From Microbacterium sp. MYb66 (lineage in GTDB: Bacteria > Actinomycetota > Actinomycetes > Actinomycetales > Microbacteriaceae): DNA of 64,000 bases. Position 1 is the first letter of the stretch, and every line of letters starts with the position of its first letter. A program made the translations under genes and the position numbers. Location: the NCBI RefSeq assembly GCF_002979435.1, contig NZ_PCOV01000002.1, positions 434,001 to 498,000 on the forward strand. Reading direction: 5' to 3'. The notes beneath the pieces are model-generated. The model did not search any database, was not told where the DNA came from, and saw nothing but the letters and a program-made list of their open reading frames with translations. Below, in pieces: positions 9,102-18,993 of this stretch.

Positions 9102-9706
9102 CAGTGCGCTGCTCCGGGCCCCGCCGACGCGCCGATCAGCGTGATCAGCTCGGTCCTGGCGGCAGCGTCCGTGTACTCCCCGCGCGCCGCGATCGTGAGG
9201 GTCGACGCTTCGGGCTGCCGTCCGCCGCGCATGGTGACGCAGCCGTGGGAGGCGTCGAGCACGACGAGGACTCCCCGGGTGTCGAGGTGCTCCGCGATCG
9301 TGTCGGCGATCTGCTCGCCGAGACGCTCCTGCACCTGCGGACGGGCGGCCAGGATCTCGACCACGCGCACGAGCGCACCGAGGCCGACGACCTGCTCGCC
9401 GGGGAGGTACGCGATGTGCGCATGCCCGGCGAAGGGCAGCAGGTGGTGCTCGCAGACCGAGCGGAAACGGATGTCGCGCAGCAGCACGGCCCCGGAAGGC
9501 AGGGTGTCGGGTGCGGGTCCGCGGGCGACGCTGATGGTGCGCGCGAGCGGCTCGGCGGCATCCTCCCCGACTCCCTCGAAGAACTCGGAGTACAGCTCGG
9601 CCATCCGCGAAGGGGTCTGCTTGAGCCCCGGGCGGTCGGGATCCTCACCGATCGCTTCGAGCAGCTCTCTGGTCAGTCGCTCGACACGCTGCCTGTCGAC
9701 GGTCAC
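9101..9706 (-). CDS. folE: GTP cyclohydrolase I
   Basis: FolE converts GTP to 7,8-dihydroneopterin triphosphate, the first step of folate synthesis. The 201-residue enzyme keeps the zinc-site and catalytic residues in CEHHLLPF (about 81-88) and SHGCV (about 150-154). It starts at GTG two bases downstream of the ftsH stop and is followed without a gap by folP. The tight spacing implies co-transcription with ftsH. Confidence 0.97.
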   Translation of the reverse strand: MTVDRQRVERLTRELLEAIGEDPDRPGLKQTPSRMAELYSEFFEGVGEDAAEPLARTISVARGPAPDTLPSGAVLLRDIRFRSVCEHHLLPFAGHAHIAYLPGEQVVGLGALVRVVEILAARPQVQERLGEQIADTIAEHLDTRGVLVVLDASHGCVTMRGGRQPEASTLTIAARGEYTDAAARTELITLIGASAGPGAAH

Positions 9707-9707
9707 G

Positions 9708-11708
<2,001 letters not shown>

Positions 11709-11780
11709 GATCGGATCAGCGTATCGCGCGCGCCCTAGGGGGTCGCTGTGCGTTCACCCACGGCGTAGCGTGGCGAGGCG

Positions 11781-12332
11781 TCAGGAGTAGACGTGCGGTG
11801 CGAGTACCGCGACGTCGCGCAGGTTGCGGTAGCGCTCGTCGTAGTCGAGGCCGTATCCGACGACGAAATCGGTGGGGATGTCGAAGCCGACGTACTTGCA
11901 GTCGATGTGGACCTTCGCCGCTTCGGGCTTGCGCAGGAGCGCGAGCACCTCGATCGACTCGGCTCCGCGGGATCCGAAGTTCTCGAGCAGCCAGCTGAGG
12001 GTCAGACCCGAGTCGATGATGTCCTCGACGATCAGGACGTGCTTGCCGTTGAGGTCGGTGTCGAGGTCTTTGCGGATCTGCACCACACCGCTCGACTTGG
12101 TGCTGGCGCCGTAGCTCGACACCGCCATCCAGTCCATCGGGGCGTGGAACGGCAACGCCCGGGCGAAGTCCGCCATGACCATGACGGCCCCTTTGAGGAC
12201 GCCGACGAGTACCAGGTCCTTGCCCTCGTAGTCCTGGGCGACCTGCGTCGCCAGCTCATCGAGCTTGGTGAGGATCTCCTCCTCTGTGACGAGGATCTGA
12301 GCAAGGTCGTCCTGGATCTCCGCGGCGCGCAT
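11781..12332 (-). CDS. hpt: Hypoxanthine phosphoribosyltransferase
   Basis: This purine salvage enzyme makes IMP or GMP from the base and PRPP. The 183-residue protein has the PRPP-binding loop VLIVEDIIDSGLTLSWLLE (about residues 97-115) and a normal length. TAAAAT lies six bases upstream of the ATG, so the transcript is probably leaderless. It heads the ftsH-fol transcription unit, 72 bp before ftsH. tilS, the usual partner upstream, is displaced by about 4 kb. Confidence 0.97.
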   Translation of the reverse strand: MRAAEIQDDLAQILVTEEEILTKLDELATQVAQDYEGKDLVLVGVLKGAVMVMADFARALPFHAPMDWMAVSSYGASTKSSGVVQIRKDLDTDLNGKHVLIVEDIIDSGLTLSWLLENFGSRGAESIEVLALLRKPEAAKVHIDCKYVGFDIPTDFVVGYGLDYDERYRNLRDVAVLAPHVYS

Positions 12333-12338
12333 GGATCG

Positions 12339-12344
12339 ATTTTA
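12339..12344 (-). promoter_or_regulatory. -10 element TAAAAT of the hpt leaderless promoter
   Basis: On the minus strand TAAAAT is followed by six bases (12338-12333) and then the hpt ATG. It has the same geometry as eleven other starts in this window. Confidence 0.6.
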
Positions 12345-12458
12345 GGTGACGGAACCGGATGCTCCGGTTCAGGGTTCGCCGTTGCGATCAGGGTCGCTGT
12401 CGACGCGTGCCGTCTCCGGGCTCACCATGAGGACGCGCCGGCTCCTGCCGTGCCTCGG

Positions 12459-12980
12459 TCAGGAGGAGATGTCGTCATGGTCTCCGCGCACCGTCGTCGG
12501 GCTGACAACCGAGATGTCGAACCGTTCGACCTTGCCTGGTTCAGACTTCACCCACGCGATCTCCACGTACCAATCGTCCCTTCGGAAGCCGTCCGTGATC
12601 GTGCGGCCTTCGCTTGTCTCGCGGACGCGCTCCACCGTCCAGCCATCCGACTTCATGGCCTCCGTGACGGCGGCAATCGCCTCAGCCGCTGCACCCTCCC
12701 GCTCCACGAGGCTGACGTAGGCCTGAGCCTGCCACCAGGCGGGATCGCCCGGACGTTTCTCAGCGGTGACACCGTTCTGCGGCGCCTGCCCCCGCGACTC
12801 CAGCTCAGTATCGAGCGCCGGCTCCAGGTCAACGGGGATGAGCTCCACGACGCTCATCGCGAGCGTCTCACTCTCCGCCTTGTACTCGTCGAGTCGGCTC
12901 TCCGGTGTCGGTGTCACCGCGCATCCTCCCAGAATCAGCACGCAGACGAGCGCGATCGTCAGTCCGGTCAGTCTTCGCAT
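12459..12980 (-). CDS. Secreted lipoprotein, paralogue of its neighbour; candidate immunity protein
   Basis: This 173-residue protein has a signal peptide and lipobox (LILGGC, Cys about 19) and a soluble domain of about 150 residues with no family I recognise. It is clearly paralogous to the product of 13074-13601: both have SRLDEY near the N-terminus, WWQ in the middle, RETSEGR, RDDWYVE or KDDWYVE, and end in RGDHD followed by a short tail. Identity is roughly 45 percent by eye. A GTG one codon upstream is an alternative start. The position after a hydrolase gene suggests immunity, which is inference. Confidence 0.8.
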   Translation of the reverse strand: MRRLTGLTIALVCVLILGGCAVTPTPESRLDEYKAESETLAMSVVELIPVDLEPALDTELESRGQAPQNGVTAEKRPGDPAWWQAQAYVSLVEREGAAAEAIAAVTEAMKSDGWTVERVRETSEGRTITDGFRRDDWYVEIAWVKSEPGKVERFDISVVSPTTVRGDHDDISS

Positions 12981-13073
12981 CACTAGACAGTCAAAAACGA
13001 CCGCACGACCTCAGCGTGAGGAACTCGACGGAAGGCGATGAGGACGATCACCGCGCAGGGACCGCATTCGACT

Positions 13074-13601
13074 TCAGGAGTGAATCTCGTCATGGTCACC
13101 GCGGGTCGTCTTGGGGCTGAGCACACCGATCTCGATGGTCTCGTACTTGCCCTCTTCGGAGCGGACCCAGGTCACCTCGACATACCAGTCGTCTTTGCCG
13201 TAGGCGTCGGCGATGCGTCGCCCCTCCGACGTCTCACGTGCATCCGTGTGCTCCCACCCGTCTGCGAGCAACTGCGCCGCCATCGCCTTCGCGGCCTCTT
13301 CAGAAGCCCCGTCGCGCTGAACCGGCTCAACATAGGTGTCGACCTGCCACCAGACGGAGTCCTCGGCAGACGGTTCGGCAGATACCGGGTTCTGAAGCAT
13401 CCGTCCTCGAGACTCGACGTCGGGAGTCGTCGACGGCGCAAGGTCCGCCGGGATCATCCCCACGATCTCCTCCGCCAGCGCCTCAGCCTTCACCTGATAT
13501 TCATCGAGGCGACTCTCGGCCGTCATCGCACACCCTCCCAGAGCCAACGTCACGAGCAGCCCTGTGGCCAGGGCGGCGACACGTCCGATGTTCTTCATCA
13601 T
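13074..13601 (-). CDS. Secreted lipoprotein coupled to the alpha/beta hydrolase; candidate immunity protein
   Basis: This 175-residue lipoprotein (lipobox LALGGC, Cys about 24) overlaps the stop of the upstream hydrolase gene by four bases (ATGA), so the two are translationally coupled. The mature domain is shared with the lipoprotein encoded just downstream. Coupling of a secreted lipase-like protein to a membrane lipoprotein, with a second copy beside it, is the arrangement known for Staphylococcus aureus TslA and its lipoprotein immunity TilA. Function here is inferred from layout only. Confidence 0.82.
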   Translation of the reverse strand: MMKNIGRVAALATGLLVTLALGGCAMTAESRLDEYQVKAEALAEEIVGMIPADLAPSTTPDVESRGRMLQNPVSAEPSAEDSVWWQVDTYVEPVQRDGASEEAAKAMAAQLLADGWEHTDARETSEGRRIADAYGKDDWYVEVTWVRSEEGKYETIEIGVLSPKTTRGDHDEIHS

Positions 13602-15532
13602 TCGATCTTCTCGTATGCCGGAGCGAAACCCGACTTGTCGATTCCATCCGTCTGAACCGGCGCCTGGATGATAGGCCCGGAACCGGGCACGATGATCGGC
13701 CGCGGGTTATATACCTCGTCCGGGGCGTAGAGCATTGCTTCGCCTCCGGTGATGACGGCGATGATGTTGTCGAACGCCACCGATCGCGGGTCGTACACCG
13801 AGGTGTGGCTGTCGATACCACGAGGCGTGCCGTTGCCCTTGATGTTGTAGTCCTCGAGGTCGACGACCCTTCCGCCTTGCTCGTCCTGAATCCAGCCCGT
13901 CTCCAGTCGGATCACGCCGTCCGCGGTGAGAGGCGACTGACCGTGCATCTGGTCGGGGCCGTTGCCCTGGATCAGGCCGACGACCAGGTCGCCTCGCGCC
14001 ATCATCGAATAATGCGGCACGTCGCCCGTCTTCGGGAAGTCCGACAGACCGGACACTCCGGCCCCCATGCCCGCCGGCGAGACGTAGAAGATCCGGTCCG
14101 CCTCGAGGCCCGCCTTCTCGGCCAGGCCAAGGGCCGCCGCACCATAGCTGTGGGCGACGACCGTGAGCGTCGACGAGGCCGGTTGTCCGATGCCCGCGAC
14201 AAAGTCCCTGAGCTTCGGCGCGAGATCCTGCGCAAAGGATGCGTCCGTCGGTCCCGGTAGCTCGAGCTGCGGGAACGTGCCACCCGCCCACTGGAAGACG
14301 GCTGAGTTCGGGCCGGCGGCATTGTAGAGTTCCGCTCCGGTGCCGTCCCCGAAGCTGGTCATGGTCGTCGTGGTGCCCGGCACTGACACGGCGACATTGC
14401 GGATCCACGCGGGGATGTCGCCGGTCACCGGGTCGATCGGCCCGTGATAAGTGGCCACCGCATCGGCGTTCGGGTCGAAGACGACGACCCGAGCTCCGGC
14501 TCCCTTGTCGGTGTGCTGGCGCTCGCTCTCGTCCCACCAGACATAGTCCTGGTCGAGCAGGCTCTGCCAGTAGTCGATCGGCTCGCGGAGTTTGTCGATC
14601 TCGTCGAGGTAGCCCTTGGCTGTCCAGGCGTCCGCGCGGTTCCCCGTCTTGAGACCTTCGACCAGGGCTTCGAGCCGGGCGATCTCGGCTTCCCGGCGCG
14701 CGATCTCGTCGCGGATGTTGTTGTGGTTCGCGGTGACGCGGTCGCGGATCGGGATGCCGTTGAGGTTGCCGATGATCAGCGGCGACGCGGCGATCAGCGC
14801 GTCTCTCGTCGCCGCATCCATCGAGTTCCACGTCTCGCGGATGATGTCGGGGTCGCCGAGTCCGGCGAGCGATTCGGCGGTGATCGCGTTGACGTCACCC
14901 GCCCATGCGAGGCTGGCGGCCGCGAATCCCGCACCGCCGACCTTCCCGCCCTGGGTGACGGCCGAGATGAGCGGCACCGCGGCGAGCGCGTTCACCGCCC
15001 GCTGGTCGATCGCGGTGCGCTCCTCGGCCAGCGCGTTGTAAGACGAGCGGGCGGTGTAGTAGTCGTCGATCGCGTCCTGCCAGCGACGCAGGTAGCTCGG
15101 GTCGTCGACGTACATCCACGACGGCAGGACGGCATCCCAGCCGAGCGCCCACCCCGTCACGAACTCGCTCGCCGCGCTCAGCGCCTCGGCTCGGCGCACG
15201 AAGATGTGGTCGTACGCGTTCTGCGCGGCGCGAAGCCTCCGCGCGGCCTCGCTCTTCAGCCCTTCGAGATCGGTGGCGTAGGCGGAGATCGCGGTCGAGA
15301 TGCCATCGAGTCCTTCGGCCGCCTCGCCGAAGCGCTGCGAGAGGAGCACGACCCGCGCACCGAGCGCATCGGCCGACGACGCGGTCATCGAGGTGATGCT
15401 CGCGAGCGCGGCATCCGCGTCGCCCTTGCGCTCCCGCGACGACCCGGCCCGCGTGGAGAAGGTGGTCGCGTAGCCGTTGACGGTGCCGACGTCGCCGCGG
15501 GCGGGATCGTCGATCAGTCCGGGGAGGTTCAT
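13598..15532 (-). CDS. DUF1023-type alpha/beta hydrolase with helical N-terminal domain (possible type VII effector)
   Basis: The 644-residue protein has no signal peptide. Residues 1 to about 330 are helical, with long amphipathic segments like those of WXG100/LXG-type type VII substrates. The C-terminal half is an alpha/beta hydrolase of the DUF1023 kind with nucleophile motif VVAHSYGAA (Ser about 462), a downstream GDLVVG aspartate region and SHTSVYD as the likely histidine. It overlaps the small helical gene upstream and the lipoprotein downstream by four bases each. A lipase or esterase effector is likely; the substrate is unknown. Confidence 0.85.
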   Translation of the reverse strand: MNLPGLIDDPARGDVGTVNGYATTFSTRAGSSRERKGDADAALASITSMTASSADALGARVVLLSQRFGEAAEGLDGISTAISAYATDLEGLKSEAARRLRAAQNAYDHIFVRRAEALSAASEFVTGWALGWDAVLPSWMYVDDPSYLRRWQDAIDDYYTARSSYNALAEERTAIDQRAVNALAAVPLISAVTQGGKVGGAGFAAASLAWAGDVNAITAESLAGLGDPDIIRETWNSMDAATRDALIAASPLIIGNLNGIPIRDRVTANHNNIRDEIARREAEIARLEALVEGLKTGNRADAWTAKGYLDEIDKLREPIDYWQSLLDQDYVWWDESERQHTDKGAGARVVVFDPNADAVATYHGPIDPVTGDIPAWIRNVAVSVPGTTTTMTSFGDGTGAELYNAAGPNSAVFQWAGGTFPQLELPGPTDASFAQDLAPKLRDFVAGIGQPASSTLTVVAHSYGAAALGLAEKAGLEADRIFYVSPAGMGAGVSGLSDFPKTGDVPHYSMMARGDLVVGLIQGNGPDQMHGQSPLTADGVIRLETGWIQDEQGGRVVDLEDYNIKGNGTPRGIDSHTSVYDPRSVAFDNIIAVITGGEAMLYAPDEVYNPRPIIVPGSGPIIQAPVQTDGIDKSGFAPAYEKIE

Positions 15533-15795
15533 CGCGCCGCCTGCGCGAGAGCCTCGTCGGAAGCGGTGAAGGTGCTGTCCACGGATGCCGCATCGGTCGC
15601 GGAGTTCGTCGCCGTCTGCGCGAGCGCCGACAGGATCTGGGTGAGCAGCGATTCAGCCTCGCCCAGCGCACCTTCCACCGCGGACGACCCGGTGCCGCCG
15701 AAGGACAGACACGACGTGACGATCGGCGCGGCCCCCGCCGTCAGCCGAGCCTGCGCCGCGTCGAGCGCCTCTTTCTGCACATCGAGATCGGTCAC
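15529..15795 (-). CDS. Small helical WXG100-like protein (putative effector partner)
   Basis: This 88-residue all-helical protein has two predicted helices joined by SFGGTGSSAVEGA, where a WXG-type turn would sit. The start is GTG at 15795 with AAGGAA eight bases upstream; the longer open frame upstream has no family support. The stop overlaps the hydrolase start by four bases. Size, fold and coupling match the small helical partners (Esx- or Lap-like) that escort type VII substrates. Assignment rests on these features, not on a recognised family. Confidence 0.75.
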   Translation of the reverse strand: MTDLDVQKEALDAAQARLTAGAAPIVTSCLSFGGTGSSAVEGALGEAESLLTQILSALAQTATNSATDAASVDSTFTASDEALAQAAR

Positions 15796-15933
15796 CGCTG
15801 TTCCTTCCCCCCGGAAGCTTCCACCATAGAACGTGCGGCCGACGGTGGCGATGGGCAGATCTCCCCATGCCCGTGGCATCCGCACTACTGTGAGCGGAGA
15901 TGCGGGCGGATGCCCCCGACGGAAGGACTCACC

Positions 15934-16533
15934 ATGGCTCTTGACGACATCCTCACGCAGGTGCCGATCGACGACATCGCAGAGAAGCTGGGTGTCTCGC
16001 GAGACGAGGCGAAGGTCGCGGTCGAGCAGGGCGGCGCCGTGCTGCTGGGCGGTCTCGCGAAGAACGCCGAGACCGACGAAGGCTCCGCCGCGATCCAGAA
16101 CGCCCTCAAGAAGCACGTGGGCACCGCGGGCGCTTCGAAGGTCGACGACATCGATCAGGCCGACGGCGGCAAGATCGTGGCGCACATCCTCGGCTCGAAG
16201 GAGAAGGAGGTCACGAAGGAGCTCACCGAGTCGAAGGCGACCCCCGGCATCGACTTCGGCAAGCTCCTCCCGATCCTGGCCCCGATCGTGATGGGCCTGA
16301 TCGCGAACGCCAACAAGGACAAGACCGCGAAGGCGGATGCCGGGGCCGAGCAGTCCGGCGGCATCGGCGACCTCATCGGCGGCATCCTCGGCGGCGGCGA
16401 CAGCGGCAGCTCGAGTGGCGGCGGCATCGGCGACGTGATCGGTGGACTTCTCGGCGGCGGCAAGAGCGGCAGCTCGGGCGGCGGCATCGACCTCGGCGGC
16501 ATTCTCGGCGGGCTCTTCGGCGGTAAGAAGTAG
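15934..16533 (+). CDS. DUF937 domain protein
   Basis: This 199-residue soluble protein begins MALDDILTQVPIDDIAEKLG, has a helical DUF937 domain (about residues 1-120) and a tail of repeated glycine-serine-rich GGGIGD units. The ATG at 15934 follows GGAAGGA; an ATG eight codons upstream lacks a ribosome site. DUF937 proteins have no established function. It is transcribed away from the hydrolase operon and converges with tilS. Confidence 0.9.
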   Translation: MALDDILTQVPIDDIAEKLGVSRDEAKVAVEQGGAVLLGGLAKNAETDEGSAAIQNALKKHVGTAGASKVDDIDQADGGKIVAHILGSKEKEVTKELTESKATPGIDFGKLLPILAPIVMGLIANANKDKTAKADAGAEQSGGIGDLIGGILGGGDSGSSSGGGIGDVIGGLLGGGKSGSSGGGIDLGGILGGLFGGKK

Positions 16534-16587
16534 CCCCTCAGCCGCGGCATCCGGTCGTGGGGCGCGTACGCCCGCGGTGAGACGCGC

Positions 16588-17580
16588 TCAGCGACCGGAT
16601 GCGGTGAAGACGATTCTCCCGCCCTGGCGCACGGCCGAGCATCCCGGGAGATCGATCGGCCCCTGACCGCTCCATTCGGTCACCAGGCGCGCGACCTCGA
16701 TCGTCTGCGTCCTCGTGAGGCTCACGCCGAACTCGCTGTCGACCACGAGACGGATGATGCGGTTCCGCAGTGCCGCGGGGTTCGCGGCGAGAGCCGCCAC
16801 GCTGACCGAGATGCCCGCCTCCGCGTGCTCGACGATGTCCTCGATCGTCTCGTGGATCATCTCGTCGAACGCCTCGGCGTCCTCTCGCAGCTGCTCGGCG
16901 GTGCGGACGAGCGCCTCGGCGATGCCCGGCCCGAGTTCCGTCTCCAGCACCGGGAGCACGCGCTCGCGAACCCGCACCCTGGCGAACCGGTCATCGAGGT
17001 TGTGCGGATCGCTCCACGGCGAGAGGTCGGCTGCGGTGCAGAACGCCCGCGTCGTCTCCCGCCGCACACCCAGCAGCGGGCGCACCCAGCGCAGCCCGTC
17101 GTCGTCCTCGCGCATCGGCGCCATGCCCTGCAGGCTCGCCGCTCCCGACCCTCGGGCGAGCCCCAGGAGCACGGTCTCGGCCTGGTCATCGAGCGTGTGT
17201 CCGAGCAGCACGGCGGCGGCGCGGACATCGGCGGCCGCATCGCGGAGCACGCGATACCGGGCGTCACGCGCCGCAGCTTCGGGTCCACCCTCGCCGTCCA
17301 CCTCGACGCGCACGATCAGCGCGTCGAGTCCGAGCTCCCCCGCCGCCCGTGCCGCACGGGATGCGACCCCGGCGGAATCGTCCTGCAGGCCGTGGTCGAC
17401 CGTCAGCGACGCCACCCTGATCCCCCGCTTGGGCGCCTCGAAGGCGGTGGCCGCGGCGAGCGCGAGCGAGTCCGCCCCTCCGGAGAGTGCGACGACGACG
17501 GTCGATCCCTCGGGCAGGTCGGCGAGCGCAGTGCGCACGGCCAGGCGGATCTCGGCGATGGCAGGGGAGAGAGACGGCAC
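16588..17580 (-). CDS. tilS: tRNA(Ile)-lysidine synthetase
   Basis: TilS makes lysidine at C34 of tRNA-Ile(CAU), which switches decoding from AUG to AUA. The 330-residue protein has the PP-loop SGGADSLAL (about residues 31-39), the conserved LGHTLDDQAETVLLGL segment and a C-terminal substrate-binding domain. Two in-frame GTG codons are possible. The one at 17580 is preceded by TACCGT with a six-base gap, the leaderless geometry used elsewhere in the window, and gives the usual N-terminus, so it is preferred over 17598. Confidence 0.95.
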   Translation of the reverse strand: MPSLSPAIAEIRLAVRTALADLPEGSTVVVALSGGADSLALAAATAFEAPKRGIRVASLTVDHGLQDDSAGVASRAARAAGELGLDALIVRVEVDGEGGPEAAARDARYRVLRDAAADVRAAAVLLGHTLDDQAETVLLGLARGSGAASLQGMAPMREDDDGLRWVRPLLGVRRETTRAFCTAADLSPWSDPHNLDDRFARVRVRERVLPVLETELGPGIAEALVRTAEQLREDAEAFDEMIHETIEDIVEHAEAGISVSVAALAANPAALRNRIIRLVVDSEFGVSLTRTQTIEVARLVTEWSGQGPIDLPGCSAVRQGGRIVFTASGR

Positions 17581-17586
17581 GGTTCC

Positions 17587-17592
17587 ACGGTA
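17587..17592 (-). promoter_or_regulatory. -10 element TACCGT deciding the tilS start
   Basis: TACCGT on the minus strand is followed by GGAACC and then the GTG at 17580. It lies inside the longer frame that would start at 17598, which argues for the shorter protein. Confidence 0.55.
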
Positions 17593-17648
17593 GGGCACGG
17601 GTCCGTCTCGCGCGTCCGACCATCGTGCGGCGGAGAACCACCCGGGGC

Positions 17649-17654
17649 TATCCT
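17649..17654 (+). promoter_or_regulatory. -10 element TATCCT of a leaderless promoter
   Basis: TATCCT plus six bases leads directly to the GTG at 17661. No ribosome-binding site is present. Confidence 0.6.
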
Positions 17655-17660
17655 GGCGCC

Positions 17661-18326
17661 GTGACCGATATCCCGCGCACGCGGCCGTTCCGGACCGAGC
17701 GGTTCAAGGCCTTCGTCGACGCCGTCGTGGCGATCGCCATGACGCTGCTCATCCTCCCGTTGATGGAGTCCGTCTCCGATGCCGCATCCGGCCACATGAG
17801 CACGGCCGAGTTCCTGGACGAGCATGCGGGACAGCTGCTGAGCTTCGGGCTGAGCTTCCTCCTCATCGCCACGTTCTGGATGGGTCACCACCGTCAGTAC
17901 CGTGACGTGGAGTGGGTCACCGGACCGCTCCTGTGGATCAACGTCGCGTGGATGGCGACGATCGTCTGGCTGCCGGTCCCCACGGCGATGATCGGGCAGA
18001 TGGATTCCGACGCCCTCCAGGCCGTGGTCTACATCGGCACGCTGATCATGACCCAGGTCACGACCCTCGCCGGCTGGCTGTATCTGGCGCGTCATCGCGA
18101 ACTCGGCGACGTGGCACCCGAGACGATCCGCGCGGGGGTGATCGGCGACCTCGCCGCGATCATCCTGTTCACCGCAGCTCTCGCCATCGCGGTCGTGGCT
18201 TCTCCGAACGGCTACGCCGGACTGTTCCTGCTCCTCCTCAGCGATCCGGTGAGCCGTCTGCTGAATCATCTCTTCCGGAGACGGCGGAGCGAGCCGCCGG
18301 CGCCGGCAGCCGACTCCGGATCCTGA
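17661..18326 (+). CDS. TMEM175-family (DUF1211) potassium channel-like membrane protein
   Basis: The 221-residue protein has six hydrophobic segments. The first carries the family signature as RTERFKAFVDAVVAIAMTLL, where the usual FSD is FVD. Bacterial TMEM175 proteins form tetrameric potassium-permeable channels without the canonical selectivity filter. The GTG start is set by the promoter element six bases upstream. It is divergent from tilS. Channel activity is inferred from family membership. Confidence 0.88.
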   Translation: MTDIPRTRPFRTERFKAFVDAVVAIAMTLLILPLMESVSDAASGHMSTAEFLDEHAGQLLSFGLSFLLIATFWMGHHRQYRDVEWVTGPLLWINVAWMATIVWLPVPTAMIGQMDSDALQAVVYIGTLIMTQVTTLAGWLYLARHRELGDVAPETIRAGVIGDLAAIILFTAALAIAVVASPNGYAGLFLLLLSDPVSRLLNHLFRRRRSEPPAPAADSGS

Positions 18327-18361
18327 GCGGTCGCGGCCCACGGAGCCTCGAGCGCCGCGGG

Positions 18362-18367
18362 TAGGCT
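18362..18367 (+). promoter_or_regulatory. -10 element TAGGCT for ppa
   Basis: TAGGCT lies 42 bp before the ppa ATG. Unlike the leaderless genes nearby, this transcript has a leader with GAGGAG at 18397-18402. Confidence 0.5.
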
Positions 18368-18409
18368 AGTCCGCGGCATCCAACCGAACTTTTCCTGAGG
18401 AGCACACGC

Positions 18410-18901
18410 ATGGGCGCACACGACGCCGTCATCGAGATTCCGCGCGGCAGCCGCGTGAAGTACGAGGTCGACCACGAGACCGGGCGAGTGCACCTCGACC
18501 GCGTGCTCTACACGACCTTCGGCTACCCGGCCGACTACGGCTACTTCGACAACACGCTCGGCGAGGACGGCGACCCGCTCGACGTGCTCGTGCTCCTCGA
18601 CCACGCCATCTACCCGGGCGTCGTCGTCGAGGTCCGCCCCGTCGCGGTCCTCAAGATGAGCGACGAGGCCGGCGGAGACGACAAGCTCGTCGCCGTGCTG
18701 GCGAAGGACCCCCGCTGGGCGCACATCCAGGACATCGAGGACATCGCCGAGTACACGAAGAAGGAGATCTCGCACTTCTTCGAGCACTACAAGGACCTCG
18801 AGCCCAACAAGTGGGTCAAGGTCGACGAGTGGGGGAACGCCGCCGAGGCGCAGCGCATCCTCGACGAGGCGATCGTCCGTTTCGGCGAGCAGGGTCACTG
18901 A
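18410..18901 (+). CDS. ppa: Inorganic pyrophosphatase (family I)
   Basis: This cytoplasmic enzyme hydrolyses pyrophosphate and so drives biosynthetic reactions. The 163-residue protein contains the family signature DGDPLDVLVL (about residues 56-65) with the metal-binding aspartates, plus YTTFGYPADYG ahead of it. Length is typical. GAGGAG precedes the ATG with suitable spacing, and a strong hairpin terminator follows. Confidence 0.97.
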   Translation: MGAHDAVIEIPRGSRVKYEVDHETGRVHLDRVLYTTFGYPADYGYFDNTLGEDGDPLDVLVLLDHAIYPGVVVEVRPVAVLKMSDEAGGDDKLVAVLAKDPRWAHIQDIEDIAEYTKKEISHFFEHYKDLEPNKWVKVDEWGNAAEAQRILDEAIVRFGEQGH

Positions 18902-18936
18902 CCTCCAGAGCCTTCCGACGGCACGCCGTCGACGCG

Positions 18937-18973
18937 AAGACCCCCGGTTCCGCAGAGCGGCCGGGGGTCTTTC
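18937..18973 (+). terminator. Terminator after ppa
   Basis: AAGACCCCCGG and CCGGGGGTCTT form an 11-bp perfect stem around a 13-nt loop, followed by a short T run. It may also serve the convergent M23 peptidase gene. Confidence 0.8.
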
Positions 18974-18993
18974 GTGTTCCGTGAGGCGGATGC

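Noticed and set aside
13238-15829. Long plus-strand frames opposite the hydrolase and similar long frames opposite ftsH, lysS, the PH proteins and the 1372-residue gene
   Set aside because: They are typical high-GC antisense shadows: very rich in Arg and His, no ribosome sites, and a well-supported gene lies on the other strand.
16543-16604. Complementary GCATCCGGTCG / CGACCGGATGC copies between the DUF937 gene and tilS as a terminator
   Set aside because: The arms are about 35 nt apart, one lies inside the tilS coding end, and no T run follows. Chance use of a frequent word (GCATCC) is as likely.
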